Positions 15,303 to 22,750 of a stretch of DNA of 33,005 nt are shown here, piece after piece. The notes beneath the pieces are model-generated. The model ran no database searches. It saw only the letters and a program-made list of their open reading frames with translations, and had not been told where the DNA came from. The stretch spans positions 1 to 33,005 of the forward strand of contig JAGYLP010000021.1 in assembly GCA_018401015.1 (NCBI GenBank), given 5' to 3'. The position numbers were made by a program, and so were the translations under genes. This DNA comes from Bacteroidales bacterium. GTDB lineage: Bacteria; Bacteroidota; Bacteroidia; Bacteroidales; M50B96. Position 1 is the stretch's first letter, and each line of letters opens with the position of its first letter.

Positions 15303-16067
15303 ATGAAACTGTTATATATTCTATCCTTTCTAACTTTTTCTTCCAGTTTGATTTTTTCACAATCAGGTCAAATTAAATATGAGCTAACCTTTAAAGGAAC
15401 AACTCTTGGAGAAAATGTCGAAGTTCCCACTCTTACTTTTAATCAAAGTTCATCTGTATTTACTTATGGTAAAGAAATGTTAGGCAGTGAGAAGTCTGAA
15501 GATGATTTTGATGCACCTAAACACCTCATGATTAGAACAGATAGCATTGGCAATGTCTTTTATAAAGACTTTGATAAAGGAATCTATGTATATCGAGAAT
15601 TAATTCCTCTTTCTTTAAATACTAGTGATTCTATTTTTCAAATTAAGTGGAATATTGAAAATGATGAAATCAAACAGATTTGTGAATACGATTGCTTAAA
15701 AGCAACATGCCATTATGAAGGAAGAGATTATGTTGCATGGTTTTCTAATCAGATTCCATTTCAAATTGGACCATGGAAGCTTCACGGTTTGCCAGGTGCT
15801 ATCTTAGAATTGTATGAAGTGAATTCTAGAATTCATTTTACTGCCACGACCGTCTCACTTAATAATAATAATAATCTTATTATAAAGGAATTAGACCTTG
15901 ACAATGTCTATTCATATAATGAATACAAAGCAATTTATCAGAGAAAGTTTAAGAACTTATCCGCAAAAATTCAGAGTATCACTGAAAATGATTTAAGTAT
16001 GTCCGAAAACGTTGAAGTAACAACATCTTATAAAGTAGACATTCTCGAAATAGGACTGCTTGAATAA
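15303..16067 (+). CDS. GLPGLI-family protein
   Basis: 254 residues with signal peptide MKLLYILSFLTFSSSLIFSQ. The family hallmark is at residues 145-170: 'AWFSNQIPFQIGPWKLHGLPGAILEL', where GLPGLI appears as GLPGAI. An upstream beta-rich half contains 'SGQIKYELTFKGT', the usual family opening 'G.i.Y......'. Cys127, Cys131 and Cys136 are clustered in the middle, 'CEYDCLKATC'. GLPGLI proteins are secreted Bacteroidetes proteins of unknown biochemical role, sometimes encoded near TonB-dependent receptors; none is adjacent here. The gene is the middle member of the cassette, flanked by two related small secreted proteins, so a shared envelope or extracellular role is likely but unproven. Confidence 0.85.
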   Translation: MKLLYILSFLTFSSSLIFSQSGQIKYELTFKGTTLGENVEVPTLTFNQSSSVFTYGKEMLGSEKSEDDFDAPKHLMIRTDSIGNVFYKDFDKGIYVYRELIPLSLNTSDSIFQIKWNIENDEIKQICEYDCLKATCHYEGRDYVAWFSNQIPFQIGPWKLHGLPGAILELYEVNSRIHFTATTVSLNNNNNLIIKELDLDNVYSYNEYKAIYQRKFKNLSAKIQSITENDLSMSENVEVTTSYKVDILEIGLLE

Positions 16068-16120
16068 ACCTATCGATATACAGCAAAAACAAACACTAAT
16101 TAATTAATAATTAGAATATT

Positions 16121-16450
16121 ATGAGAACATTACTTCTTTTAACTGTTGGGATTCTATTTTCCATATTCAGTTATTCAGGTTCAATTATTGAGAATGATGA
16201 AGCTAATAATCCTTCAGTTTACCAACAAATCTCAGGAACCAGTCAACCATCAAATAATCTATCGATAGGTAATTCTAATTACACTTGTGAATTAAGTATT
16301 ACAATTACCATCGAAGATCCTGTTCTTGGAACTGTTTCTGCGACAGGAACATTGACTTCAGAATGTGATCAAGATAGTATTGATGCTCTAACCTCGCAGT
16401 TATTTTATGAGGTTCTCGATGAGGTCCAGGACTTATATCATGCTTTATAA
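16121..16450 (+). CDS. Small secreted two-cysteine protein (paralogue B), unknown function
   Basis: 109 residues with signal peptide MRTLLLLTVGILFSIFSYSG, then a polar Asn/Ser/Gln linker (about 21-54). The two-Cys core 'CELSITITIEDPVLGTVSAT...ECD' has Cys56 and Cys82. It aligns with the core of the first gene of the cassette: C-x-[VL]-[TS]-[VI]-T-x-T-[LI]-x-[ND]-P-[IV]-x-G-[ST]-[IV]-S, with the second Cys at the same distance, followed by Asp. The C-terminal tail is an acidic amphipathic helix in both. It lies 53 bp after the GLPGLI gene, probably in the same transcript. No clear terminator follows. Confidence 0.75.
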   Translation: MRTLLLLTVGILFSIFSYSGSIIENDEANNPSVYQQISGTSQPSNNLSIGNSNYTCELSITITIEDPVLGTVSATGTLTSECDQDSIDALTSQLFYEVLDEVQDLYHAL

Positions 16451-16593
16451 AGAATCAATTCTCAATTAAAGGTTAATTAAATTCTAATATTGGGTACTCT
16501 ATTTAATTAAGTTTGGCACTCACTACTGTCCACTGAACTTTTTTGAAACCCCGTACAACTTGCAATAAGGTAGCTAGTTATATCTATTTTATT
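16451..16593. other. Gap between the cassette and the IS66 relic
   Basis: 143 bp, AT-rich at first and then of mixed composition (from about 16515). No ORF, terminator or recognisable element end was found. The change in composition near 16515 probably marks the edge of the transferred cassette. Confidence 0.4.
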
Positions 16594-16818
16594 GTAAGCG
16601 TCTCCGGTTTACCATTGTTGGGATTTTCAAAATTTAATGTAGGGCTTATCGCTTAGTCAAGCAATGTGGCAATAGATCTTCGAAGACCTGATCCGGGGCA
16701 TTTGGGCTGATATAAGCCAGCTTGTTTAAGATGTCGGTAAAGTACTCGAAGGTGTTGATTCCGTGTAGTCTGAACGAACATGCCAAAGAATATATCATGA
16801 TATCGCGGAGACGCTTAC
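16594..16818 (-). mobile_element. Internally deleted IS66-family element with both terminal repeats
   Basis: Left end GTAAGCGTCTCCG (16594-16606) and right end CGGAGACGCTTAC (16806-16818) are perfect 13-bp inverted repeats starting with the IS66-type GTAAGC. Between them lies only the last part of the transposase (minus strand). The 225-bp remnant is therefore an internal-deletion derivative, MITE-like. The 8-bp flanks (ATTTTATT and TTTACAAG) do not match, so there is no intact target duplication. Confidence 0.75.
16646..16801 (-). pseudogene. IS66-family transposase (TnpC) C-terminal fragment
   Basis: The minus-strand frame gives IMIYSLACSFRLHGINTFEY then FTDILNKLAYISPNAPDQVF and EDLLPHCLTKR, then TAA. 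This is the typical end of Bacteroidetes IS66 transposases ('..MYSL...CK..GINPFEWL.DVL......'). The fragment begins abruptly at the inner edge of the right terminal repeat, showing that everything between the tnpA end and this point has been deleted. Confidence 0.8.
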
Positions 16819-17030
16819 TTTACAAGTAGATTAATTCCTACTTTGGTCCGATAAGAATGATTCAACGGAGCAACCGCATCTACAGAGCACTGTTAAGCTT
16901 TATGGGGTGAAGAACGTGAAAACAAATCGTTAACAGCTTCTATAGAGAAATGAATCGAATGGGTTACTATCCAAAGAAAGAATCAAGGTTGGGCTATATG
17001 AAACCACCCTTTAAATGAAGTGAAATAATT
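16819..17030. other. Unassigned scar region before the TPM gene
   Basis: 212 bp. Short broken plus-strand frames (for example 'YREMNRMGYYPKKESRLGYM' near 16943-17002) suggest remnants of a further mobile or other gene, but I recognise no family. The last bases form the 3' flank of the minus-strand TPM operon; I see no convincing terminator there. Confidence 0.35.
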
Positions 17031-17879
17031 TTACCAACTTCCGCCGGCTCCCCCGCCGCCAAAACTGCCGCCGCCAAAACCACCAAAACCTCCTCCGGAT
17101 CCGAAGCCTCCTCCTCCGGAGAAATTCTGAAACGATCCGCTTCGCGAATTAGCAGCCGCATTCATCAAAGCTAACGCAGCCCAAAAACTCAAATCGTTTC
17201 GATGTGCATACTTACGCACAGAACCAATGCGCGACAGCAGCACCAAGGCCAAAATAAACAACACGAGAAAAGCACCAAAAACAGCCGATCCGGCATTGTT
17301 AGGAGCATATTCCTCGGCAGTAAATTCGCCTTTCGTCAAGCCCATAAGCACATCGGTAGCCGCATTCAATCCGGTATAAAAATCATTTTGCTTAAAATTG
17401 GGAATCAGTTCTTGCTCCACAATGCGCTTGGCAATGGCATCGGGAACAACTCCTTCTAAACCATAGCCTACGGCAATAAAAGTGGTTCGTTGTCCGGGAC
17501 CACCAAATGGAACAACCATAATGAGGATACCATTATTCTTTCCCTCTTTTCCCACTCCCCACTTTTCGGCAAGCGTGTAGGTATATTGAGCACGATCGTA
17601 GCCGCACAAATCGCTCACCATGGCAATGGCAATTTGAGTAGAGGTTTCCTGATTAAAGGCTAACAATTTTGCCTCCAATGCATCCGCTTGTTGAGGACTT
17701 ATAGCTTGTGTATAATCGTTTACGAGTCGATTGGGTTTAGAGGGAAAACAATCGGCATCTTGTGCCCGAAGCATCGCGGGCAAACCAAGCAATAGAATAC
17801 TTAAAGCCAGCCCAAGGATCAAAAATCTTGTAGTCAAACGCTGTTTATTCTCCAAAAGAAATCTCGTTACTAAGTTCAT
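17031..17879 (-). CDS. TPM-domain membrane protein with Gly-rich tail (YgcG family)
   Basis: 282 residues. A signal peptide or N-terminal membrane segment (16-39) is followed by a TPM (TLP18.3/Psb32/MOLO-1) domain at about 50-185: 'NDYTQAISPQQADALEAKL', 'QIAIAMVSDLCGYD', 'WGVGKEGKNNGILIMVVPF', 'GYGLEGVVPDAIAKRIVE'. A transmembrane helix spans about 199-217. The Gly/Ser/Phe-rich tail at 254-282 ends '..GGGGAGGSW', the typical YgcG ending. TPM proteins are envelope-anchored and sometimes called phosphatases; the real role in bacteria is unclear. It overlaps the upstream TPM gene by 35 bp and is the last gene of the lemA-TPM-TPM operon, a very common Bacteroidetes arrangement. Confidence 0.85.
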   Translation of the reverse strand: MNLVTRFLLENKQRLTTRFLILGLALSILLLGLPAMLRAQDADCFPSKPNRLVNDYTQAISPQQADALEAKLLAFNQETSTQIAIAMVSDLCGYDRAQYTYTLAEKWGVGKEGKNNGILIMVVPFGGPGQRTTFIAVGYGLEGVVPDAIAKRIVEQELIPNFKQNDFYTGLNAATDVLMGLTKGEFTAEEYAPNNAGSAVFGAFLVLFILALVLLSRIGSVRKYAHRNDLSFWAALALMNAAANSRSGSFQNFSGGGGFGSGGGFGGFGGGSFGGGGAGGSW

Positions 17880-18285
17880 TTACATCGTCTTTTTGATATG
17901 GGAAATGTTCACCTAATTGCAGTCCTGCCAACCGAATACCGGCGGTCAATCCTTCGATAAAGCGCTCTTGCTTAAACTCATTGGTCATAAGTGCCACCAC
18001 ATCGTTCCAAAAATTTTCAGGAACTTTTGCATTGATACCGGAATCGCCTAAAATAGCCAACTTCCGATCCTTCACAGCCAGGTAAATAAGCACTCCGTTG
18101 CGATCGGCCGTGCGGTGCATCTTGAGTTTCTCAAAAATAAAAGCAGCTTCGTCCAAGACATCGACTTTGGAGTGCGATTCTACATGTAAGCGAATCTCGC
18201 CGGAAGTATTCTTCTCGGCATCGGCAATAGCTTCCCGAATAAGCTTCTTATTTGCTTCGGTGAATAATTCTTTCAATACATTCAT
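17845..18285 (-). CDS. Short soluble TPM-domain protein
   Basis: 146 residues, no signal peptide or membrane helix. TPM fold throughout: an opening helix 'EANKKLIREAIADAEKNTSGEIRLHVESH', then 'RNGVLIYLAVKDRKLAILGDSGINAKVPENFW', then 'EGLTAGIRLAGLQLGEHFPY'. The family role is unclear, probably envelope maintenance with LemA. It begins 9 bp after lemA and overlaps the next TPM gene by 35 bp, which suggests translational coupling. Because it is cytoplasmic while its operon partner is membrane-bound, the pair is not a simple redundant duplication. Confidence 0.85.
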   Translation of the reverse strand: MNVLKELFTEANKKLIREAIADAEKNTSGEIRLHVESHSKVDVLDEAAFIFEKLKMHRTADRNGVLIYLAVKDRKLAILGDSGINAKVPENFWNDVVALMTNEFKQERFIEGLTAGIRLAGLQLGEHFPYQKDDVNELSNEISFGE

Positions 18286-18294
18286 GCCATCGGC

Positions 18295-18882
18295 TTAAAA
18301 TTGAACTTCGGGTGCTTTGTCACTTCCTTCTTCAGCTTCGAAATAGGCTTTTGCTTCGAATCCGAAAATCGATTTCAGGACATTAGCCGGGAAACGACGA
18401 ATTTTCGTATTGAAACTTTTAACCATATCGTTAAACTTCATCCGTTCCACACTGATGCGATTCTCTGTTCCTTCCAACTGGGCTTGCAATTCCAAAAAGT
18501 TCTGGTTTGCTTTCAAATCCGGATAACGTTCTACTACGACCATGAGTCGGCTTAAAGCGGAGCTAAAGGACGATTGAGCCGCTTGGAACTGCTGCAAATT
18601 CTCAGGAGTAAGTTCATTGGCGTTTAGATTGATTCCGGTTGCTTTGGAACGTGCTTCGATAACCGCTTCGAGTGTCTCGCGCTCGTGAGCTGCATAGCCT
18701 TTTACGGTATTCACGAGATTAGGAATAAGATCGGCTCTGCGCTGATACACATTTTCAACATTCGCCCATTGTGAACTAACGTTTTCTTCGAGCAAAACCA
18801 GACGGTTATAAACGGATACGGAATAGATTACTAATAATGCCAGTACCCCAATGATAATCCAGGAGGATTTGATGTTTTTCAT
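18295..18882 (-). CDS. lemA: LemA family protein
   Basis: 195 residues. One N-terminal transmembrane helix (about 6-24) is followed by a long alpha-helical body. Classic LemA blocks: 'YNRLVLLEENVSSQWANVENVYQRRADLIPNLVNTVKGYAAHE' (26-68), 'LMVVVERYPDLKANQNFLELQAQLEGTENRISVERMKFND' (112-151) and 'FNTKIRRFPANVLKSIFGFEAKAYFEAEEG' (157-186). It is membrane-anchored with the bulk on the outer face of the inner membrane. The molecular function is uncertain. It is first in an operon with two TPM genes. Confidence 0.95.
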   Translation of the reverse strand: MKNIKSSWIIIGVLALLVIYSVSVYNRLVLLEENVSSQWANVENVYQRRADLIPNLVNTVKGYAAHERETLEAVIEARSKATGINLNANELTPENLQQFQAAQSSFSSALSRLMVVVERYPDLKANQNFLELQAQLEGTENRISVERMKFNDMVKSFNTKIRRFPANVLKSIFGFEAKAYFEAEEGSDKAPEVQF

Positions 18883-18941
18883 AGTTGATGTGTTTGTTTA
18901 AATATCATTTAAAGTTTTGATAAACAAATTGTTTTAGCCCA

Positions 18942-18949
18942 CGAAGGTA
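18942..18949 (-). promoter_or_regulatory. Candidate -7 element of the lemA operon
   Basis: On the minus strand TACCTTCG (one base off TAnnTTTG), followed by TGGGC, as is common in Bacteroidetes promoters. It lies 60 bp upstream of the lemA start. No clear -33 box. Confidence 0.3.
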
Positions 18950-19163
18950 GAAGAAAAAATGGGTCGTGACGATGACTTTTGTTGGGAATTTGGGAAGATT
19001 AGGAAAAATTCACATTTGACTGATCCCGAGAAATTGTGTATCCATTCTGATTGCGCGGAAAATCATCTTCCTAAATAATTCATTGCATTTTTCTGCATGT
19101 TGGCATGAAAGATCCGATTCGATTGAACCTGCTTATCCACTTTCCTTAATCTGATAAGAACCC

Positions 19164-19532
19164 TTATTTTTTAAAAATGAAATACACGGCCAGAATAAGA
19201 AAGATAAAACCAATGAGGTGATTGATTCGAAATGTTTCGGTTTTAAAGAAGACGAGTGAAAAAACCATGAATACAACGAGGGTAATCACTTCCTGAATCA
19301 CTTTCAGCTCGACCAGGGAGAAAGGTCCTCCGTTTCCTTTGTAACCAATGCGGTTGGCCGGTATTTGAAAAAAATACTCGAACAAGGCAATCCCCCAACT
19401 CAGGAAAATGATGGAAACCAAGCCCAATTGACTAAACCACGACATCTCCTTGAATTTAAGGTGTCCGTACCAGGCAAAGGTCATAAAAACATTAGCCATC
19501 AGGAGGAGCGACAGGGTATAAAATGCTTTCAT
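19164..19532 (-). CDS. DMT-family / DUF486 small membrane protein
   Basis: 122 residues with four predicted transmembrane helices (about 5-22, 34-54, 76-96, 103-120). The sequence 'ANVFMTFAWYGHLKF', 'WGIALFEYFFQIPANRIGY' and 'FSLVELKVIQEVITLVVFMVFSLVFF' is the DUF486 pattern. These are drug/metabolite-transporter-like inner membrane proteins of unknown substrate. It is a single gene, divergent from the flippase gene (137 bp between starts). Confidence 0.85.
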   Translation of the reverse strand: MKAFYTLSLLLMANVFMTFAWYGHLKFKEMSWFSQLGLVSIIFLSWGIALFEYFFQIPANRIGYKGNGGPFSLVELKVIQEVITLVVFMVFSLVFFKTETFRINHLIGFIFLILAVYFIFKK

Positions 19533-19669
19533 CGCGATTATTTTTAGAATAAAAAAGCACGCAAAGAAAATCCAAATTTGAATCCTTTGGAATCTGCTTC
19601 ATGGAAAAAAAACAGTTCATCTGGATTTCACAGAGGAATTCCTTTACTTCGGGCAAAAAAAGAGAGACC

Positions 19670-20983
19670 ATGAGCTTCATCCGTAGGCCGGGAACGATTT
19701 CGGCCTTACAATTCTATCAGCTTGTCCGCTTTGGAAGTTTGCTGTTGATTAGCATCTTGCTAACCAAAGCAGGTCTTTCGGCTACGGATATTGGGCTTTA
19801 CGAAAGCGTCCTGTTTCTGGTGGGTTTGCTCAGTTTTTTTTGGATAAACGGATACATCCAGTCCTTCCTGGCTATTCATCGGGAATACACGCTTCCGGAT
19901 CAAAAACATCCGGGCTACGTAAACGCAGCAGGGGTGCTCTTCCTATTCGCCTTGTTGGCTGTGGTCATCTTTCTGATAAGTGCACCTTTCCTGGAATTGA
20001 GCATCTGGACGCATCACCGAAACGATTTACTGCCCATTCTCCTTATTTATCTCCTGGTATCCGCCCCCACCGCTTTGGTCGAATATATTTATCTACTTGA
20101 AAAACAGGCAGGAAAACTCATACGCTACAGTCTGTGGTCGCATGGGATACAAGTTGGGTTAGTAGGGATATTAATCTTCATGGGCCATGGTTTAATGGGT
20201 GCTTTAGTTGGATTATTGGCCAGTGCCGTGGTCCGGCTTGTTTGGCTTATTGCACTACTTCGCCGTTGGGGTCAATTTCAGGTAAATGTTCGATTTATTA
20301 CCACTTCGCTCTTTACTGCCTGGCCGCTCATTTTGCTAGCCCTGGTGGGTGGATCGGCCAGTTACATCGATGGCAGTGTGGTGGCCGCCTACTTCGACGA
20401 AGCGCATTTCGCCATCTTTCGCTACGGAGCACGCGAGCTTCCCTTTGTGGTTCTTTTCGCCAATGCTTTCAGCAATGCAATGGTGCCACACTTTTCCAAC
20501 CCCGAAGCATTGGAGGAAAACCTTCAAACATTGAAAAAGAAAGCCCTGCAACTGGCTCATTTCTTCTTTCCAATCACCTTTGCTCTGCTTCTTACCAGCC
20601 ACTTTTTATTCCCAATCTTATTCAATCCGGATTTTGCCGCAAGTGCGTCCATTTTCAACATTTACTTGCTCATTATTAGCAGTCGATTGGTATTTCCGCA
20701 AACCATTTTATATGGTATGCGCGACAATACCCCGGTGCTATGGATCGGAATTTTTGCCCTTGGCGTTCATTTATTAACCAGCCTCGGGCTGGTGTCCGTT
20801 TGGGGATTGCAGGGAGTTGCTCTGGCGGCAGTCGTGGCTAATCTGGTGGAAAAAACAATCCTGGCCTACTACCTTCATAAAAAGCATGGCATCAGCATAA
20901 AAAATTACCTTCATCTGAATTGGTGGATTTTGTACAATAGTGTTCTATTGATCGTTTATTTCCTTTCCATCCAATTCATCTAA
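19670..20983 (+). CDS. Oligosaccharide flippase family (Wzx/MATE-like) membrane protein
   Basis: From the preferred start at 19670: 437 residues, with about 12 hydrophobic segments spread over the whole protein, beginning 'MSFIRRPGTISALQFYQLVRFGSLLLISILLTKAGLS'. That opening is typical of polysaccharide transporters (MOP superfamily). An in-frame ATG at 19601 would add 23 polar residues not expected before helix 1. It likely flips a lipid-linked or other amphipathic glycan across the inner membrane. There are no glycosyltransferase genes nearby, so the substrate is unknown. The gene lies 23 bp before dtd. Confidence 0.8.
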   Translation: MSFIRRPGTISALQFYQLVRFGSLLLISILLTKAGLSATDIGLYESVLFLVGLLSFFWINGYIQSFLAIHREYTLPDQKHPGYVNAAGVLFLFALLAVVIFLISAPFLELSIWTHHRNDLLPILLIYLLVSAPTALVEYIYLLEKQAGKLIRYSLWSHGIQVGLVGILIFMGHGLMGALVGLLASAVVRLVWLIALLRRWGQFQVNVRFITTSLFTAWPLILLALVGGSASYIDGSVVAAYFDEAHFAIFRYGARELPFVVLFANAFSNAMVPHFSNPEALEENLQTLKKKALQLAHFFFPITFALLLTSHFLFPILFNPDFAASASIFNIYLLIISSRLVFPQTILYGMRDNTPVLWIGIFALGVHLLTSLGLVSVWGLQGVALAAVVANLVEKTILAYYLHKKHGISIKNYLHLNWWILYNSVLLIVYFLSIQFI

Positions 20984-21006
20984 TCATCTAAATCGAGTAT
21001 TTCACT

Positions 21007-21459
21007 ATGCGAGTTCTCATTCAACGTGTTTCAAAAGCTGCCGTCTGGGTCGATCAACAGGAAATAGCCTCCATCGGAAAGGGTTTATTGCTTTTTCTTG
21101 GAATTGAACACCGCGACACCCAGGAAGATGTTGCTTGGCTGGTTAAGAAAATCGGCCAGCTACGAATTTTTAGCGATTCCCAAGGGAATATGAATCGCTC
21201 GATTCAGGAAACAGGTGGGAGTTTTTTATTGGTAAGCCAATTTACCCTTCATGCGAAAACGAAAAAAGGAAACCGTCCATCCTTTATTCAGGCTGCCAAA
21301 CCTGAGCAAGCCATTCCTCTCTATGAATTGTTTGCCGAACAACTTGCCGCAACAACCTCTCTCCCTGTCGCAACAGGAGTTTTCGGGGCACACATGGAAG
21401 TGGTGATTCACAACGACGGACCGGTTAGCATCTGGATCGACACGCATCAAAAAGAATAA
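21007..21459 (+). CDS. dtd: D-aminoacyl-tRNA deacylase
   Basis: 150 residues, the standard length. Family motifs: 'MRVLIQRVSKAAV' start, 'FLLVSQFTLHAKTKKGNRPSF' (73-93, containing the SQFTL active motif at 77-81) and 'HNDGPVSIWID' (135-145), the NxGPVT motif with Ser for Thr. It hydrolyses D-amino acids (and Gly from tRNA-Ala) mis-attached to tRNA; cytoplasmic homodimer. It lies between the flippase and amidase genes without an obvious functional link. Confidence 0.97.
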   Translation: MRVLIQRVSKAAVWVDQQEIASIGKGLLLFLGIEHRDTQEDVAWLVKKIGQLRIFSDSQGNMNRSIQETGGSFLLVSQFTLHAKTKKGNRPSFIQAAKPEQAIPLYELFAEQLAATTSLPVATGVFGAHMEVVIHNDGPVSIWIDTHQKE

Positions 21460-21578
21460 GAACCAGAACCAGCTGTGTATAAGATTGTGAATAAGAACTT
21501 CCTGTTTTTAATGGGAATAGCTGAAAAAACCATGAATTTAGCGGCACAATGTTACACCCGTTTAGGTATGGTTCAACC

Positions 21579-22604
21579 ATGAAACAGCTTTTCGTAGGCT
21601 TTCTCTTGCTCATACTATCGCTTACGAGCTTTAGTCAGGAAAAAGTAGTGGCGAAAAATGGCGATGGCATTTATTCCCTCTTACGAAACCACGGTCGGAA
21701 CCCAGCAGAATACTTACAAGCTTTTATCGAACTGAATCGAGCGAATCTGGGTAAAGACCATTCACTCTTCATTGGTCGAACGTATACAATCCCCCCCTTA
21801 AAGAGTAAAACCAGCATGCTCACTACACCGGAAGAAGCCTTGGCTACTCCCGGCCCTCAGAAACAAATTCGTTCCTACGATATTTTTGGACCAAAATACA
21901 GAGAAGTTGAAATCGTAAGCAATCAACTCAATGGAGCTATTTATTATTTATTGGCAGGTCATGGTGGCCCCGATCCGGGAGCTGTGGGCAAGTATGGGAA
22001 CCATCAACTCTGCGAAGACGAATACGCCTACGATGTTGTCCTTCGATTAGGACGCGAACTCATTGCCCAGGGAGCCATCGTTTACATTATAACCCGCGAT
22101 CCGAGTGATGGGATTCGCGACAGTGAAATTCTACGATGCGACCGCGACGAAGTCTGCTATCCCAATCTTAGCATTCCGCTCGATCATAACAAACGCCTGG
22201 CGCAACGAAAAAATGCGGTGAATAAACTATTCGCTAAAAATAAAGGAGCCTACCAACGACTCATCGTGGTGCATCTCGACAGCCGAAGCAAAGGCGAGGA
22301 CACCGATGTGTACTTTTATCATGATAAGAGAAGTGACTTGGGTCAACGGTTGTGCGAAAACCTACACCAAGGCCTGAAAGAAAAATACGACGAACATCAA
22401 CCCGGGCGTGGTTATCACGGAACAATCGGAACACGAGGGCTTTTCATGCTCCGTTACACCCATCCGGTAACGGCTTTTATTGAATTGGGCAACATCCAAA
22501 ACTCACGAGACCAAAAACGATTCATCCTCCCTTCCAACCGACAAGCATTAGCCGAGTGGCTGGCTCTCGGATTATTGAGGGAATACCGCAATTCTCGAAA
22601 ATAA
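21579..22604 (+). CDS. N-acetylmuramoyl-L-alanine amidase (Amidase_3) with LysM-like N-domain
   Basis: The start at 21579 (341 residues) gives a clean signal peptide (MKQLFVGFLLLILSLTSFSQ); the ATG at 21549 would add ten residues before it. Residues 22-72 look LysM-like ('VVAKNGDGIYSLLRNHGRNP...YTIPP'). The catalytic domain is 120-335: 'AGHGGPDPGAVG' (126-137, zinc His128), a Glu in 'CEDEYAYDV' (145-153), zinc ligand His232 in 'VVHLDSRS', and catalytic Glu302 in 'AFIELGNIQN'. It cleaves the amide between MurNAc and L-Ala in peptidoglycan. The second His motif is 'VHLD' rather than the usual 'iHaN'. It is exported to the periplasm, for cell separation or wall turnover. Confidence 0.88.
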   Translation: MKQLFVGFLLLILSLTSFSQEKVVAKNGDGIYSLLRNHGRNPAEYLQAFIELNRANLGKDHSLFIGRTYTIPPLKSKTSMLTTPEEALATPGPQKQIRSYDIFGPKYREVEIVSNQLNGAIYYLLAGHGGPDPGAVGKYGNHQLCEDEYAYDVVLRLGRELIAQGAIVYIITRDPSDGIRDSEILRCDRDEVCYPNLSIPLDHNKRLAQRKNAVNKLFAKNKGAYQRLIVVHLDSRSKGEDTDVYFYHDKRSDLGQRLCENLHQGLKEKYDEHQPGRGYHGTIGTRGLFMLRYTHPVTAFIELGNIQNSRDQKRFILPSNRQALAEWLALGLLREYRNSRK

Positions 22605-22706
22605 CTCTTTCCCACCTTAAGTTTTTGTTAAGCCTCGAGAGGCATTCTTTCGACAAAGTTAACAGTAGGATGACCCCATATTAAAGTCATCTCGGGACAC
22701 CTCCAT

Positions 22707-22714
22707 TAGTTTTG
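22707..22714 (+). promoter_or_regulatory. Candidate -7 element for the beta-helix lipoprotein gene
   Basis: TAGTTTTG, a perfect TAnnTTTG, 36 bp before the start at 22751. No TTTG-type -33 box lies at the proper distance, so another sigma factor or an activator may be involved. About 50-80 bp upstream are TTGTTAA (22627) and GTTAACA (22659). Confidence 0.4.
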
Positions 22715-22750
22715 CCGGCGTTAAACAACTAAAACTTAAAAATCTCGATT

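Noticed and set aside
16586-16826. 8-bp target duplication around the deleted IS66 element
   Set aside because: The two 8-bp flanks (ATTTTATT and TTTACAAG) do not match.
20134-20679. 181-residue ORF inside the flippase gene
   Set aside because: Frame-shifted shadow of a well supported membrane protein; the translated sequence is rich in Cys/Ser/His with no recognisable pattern.
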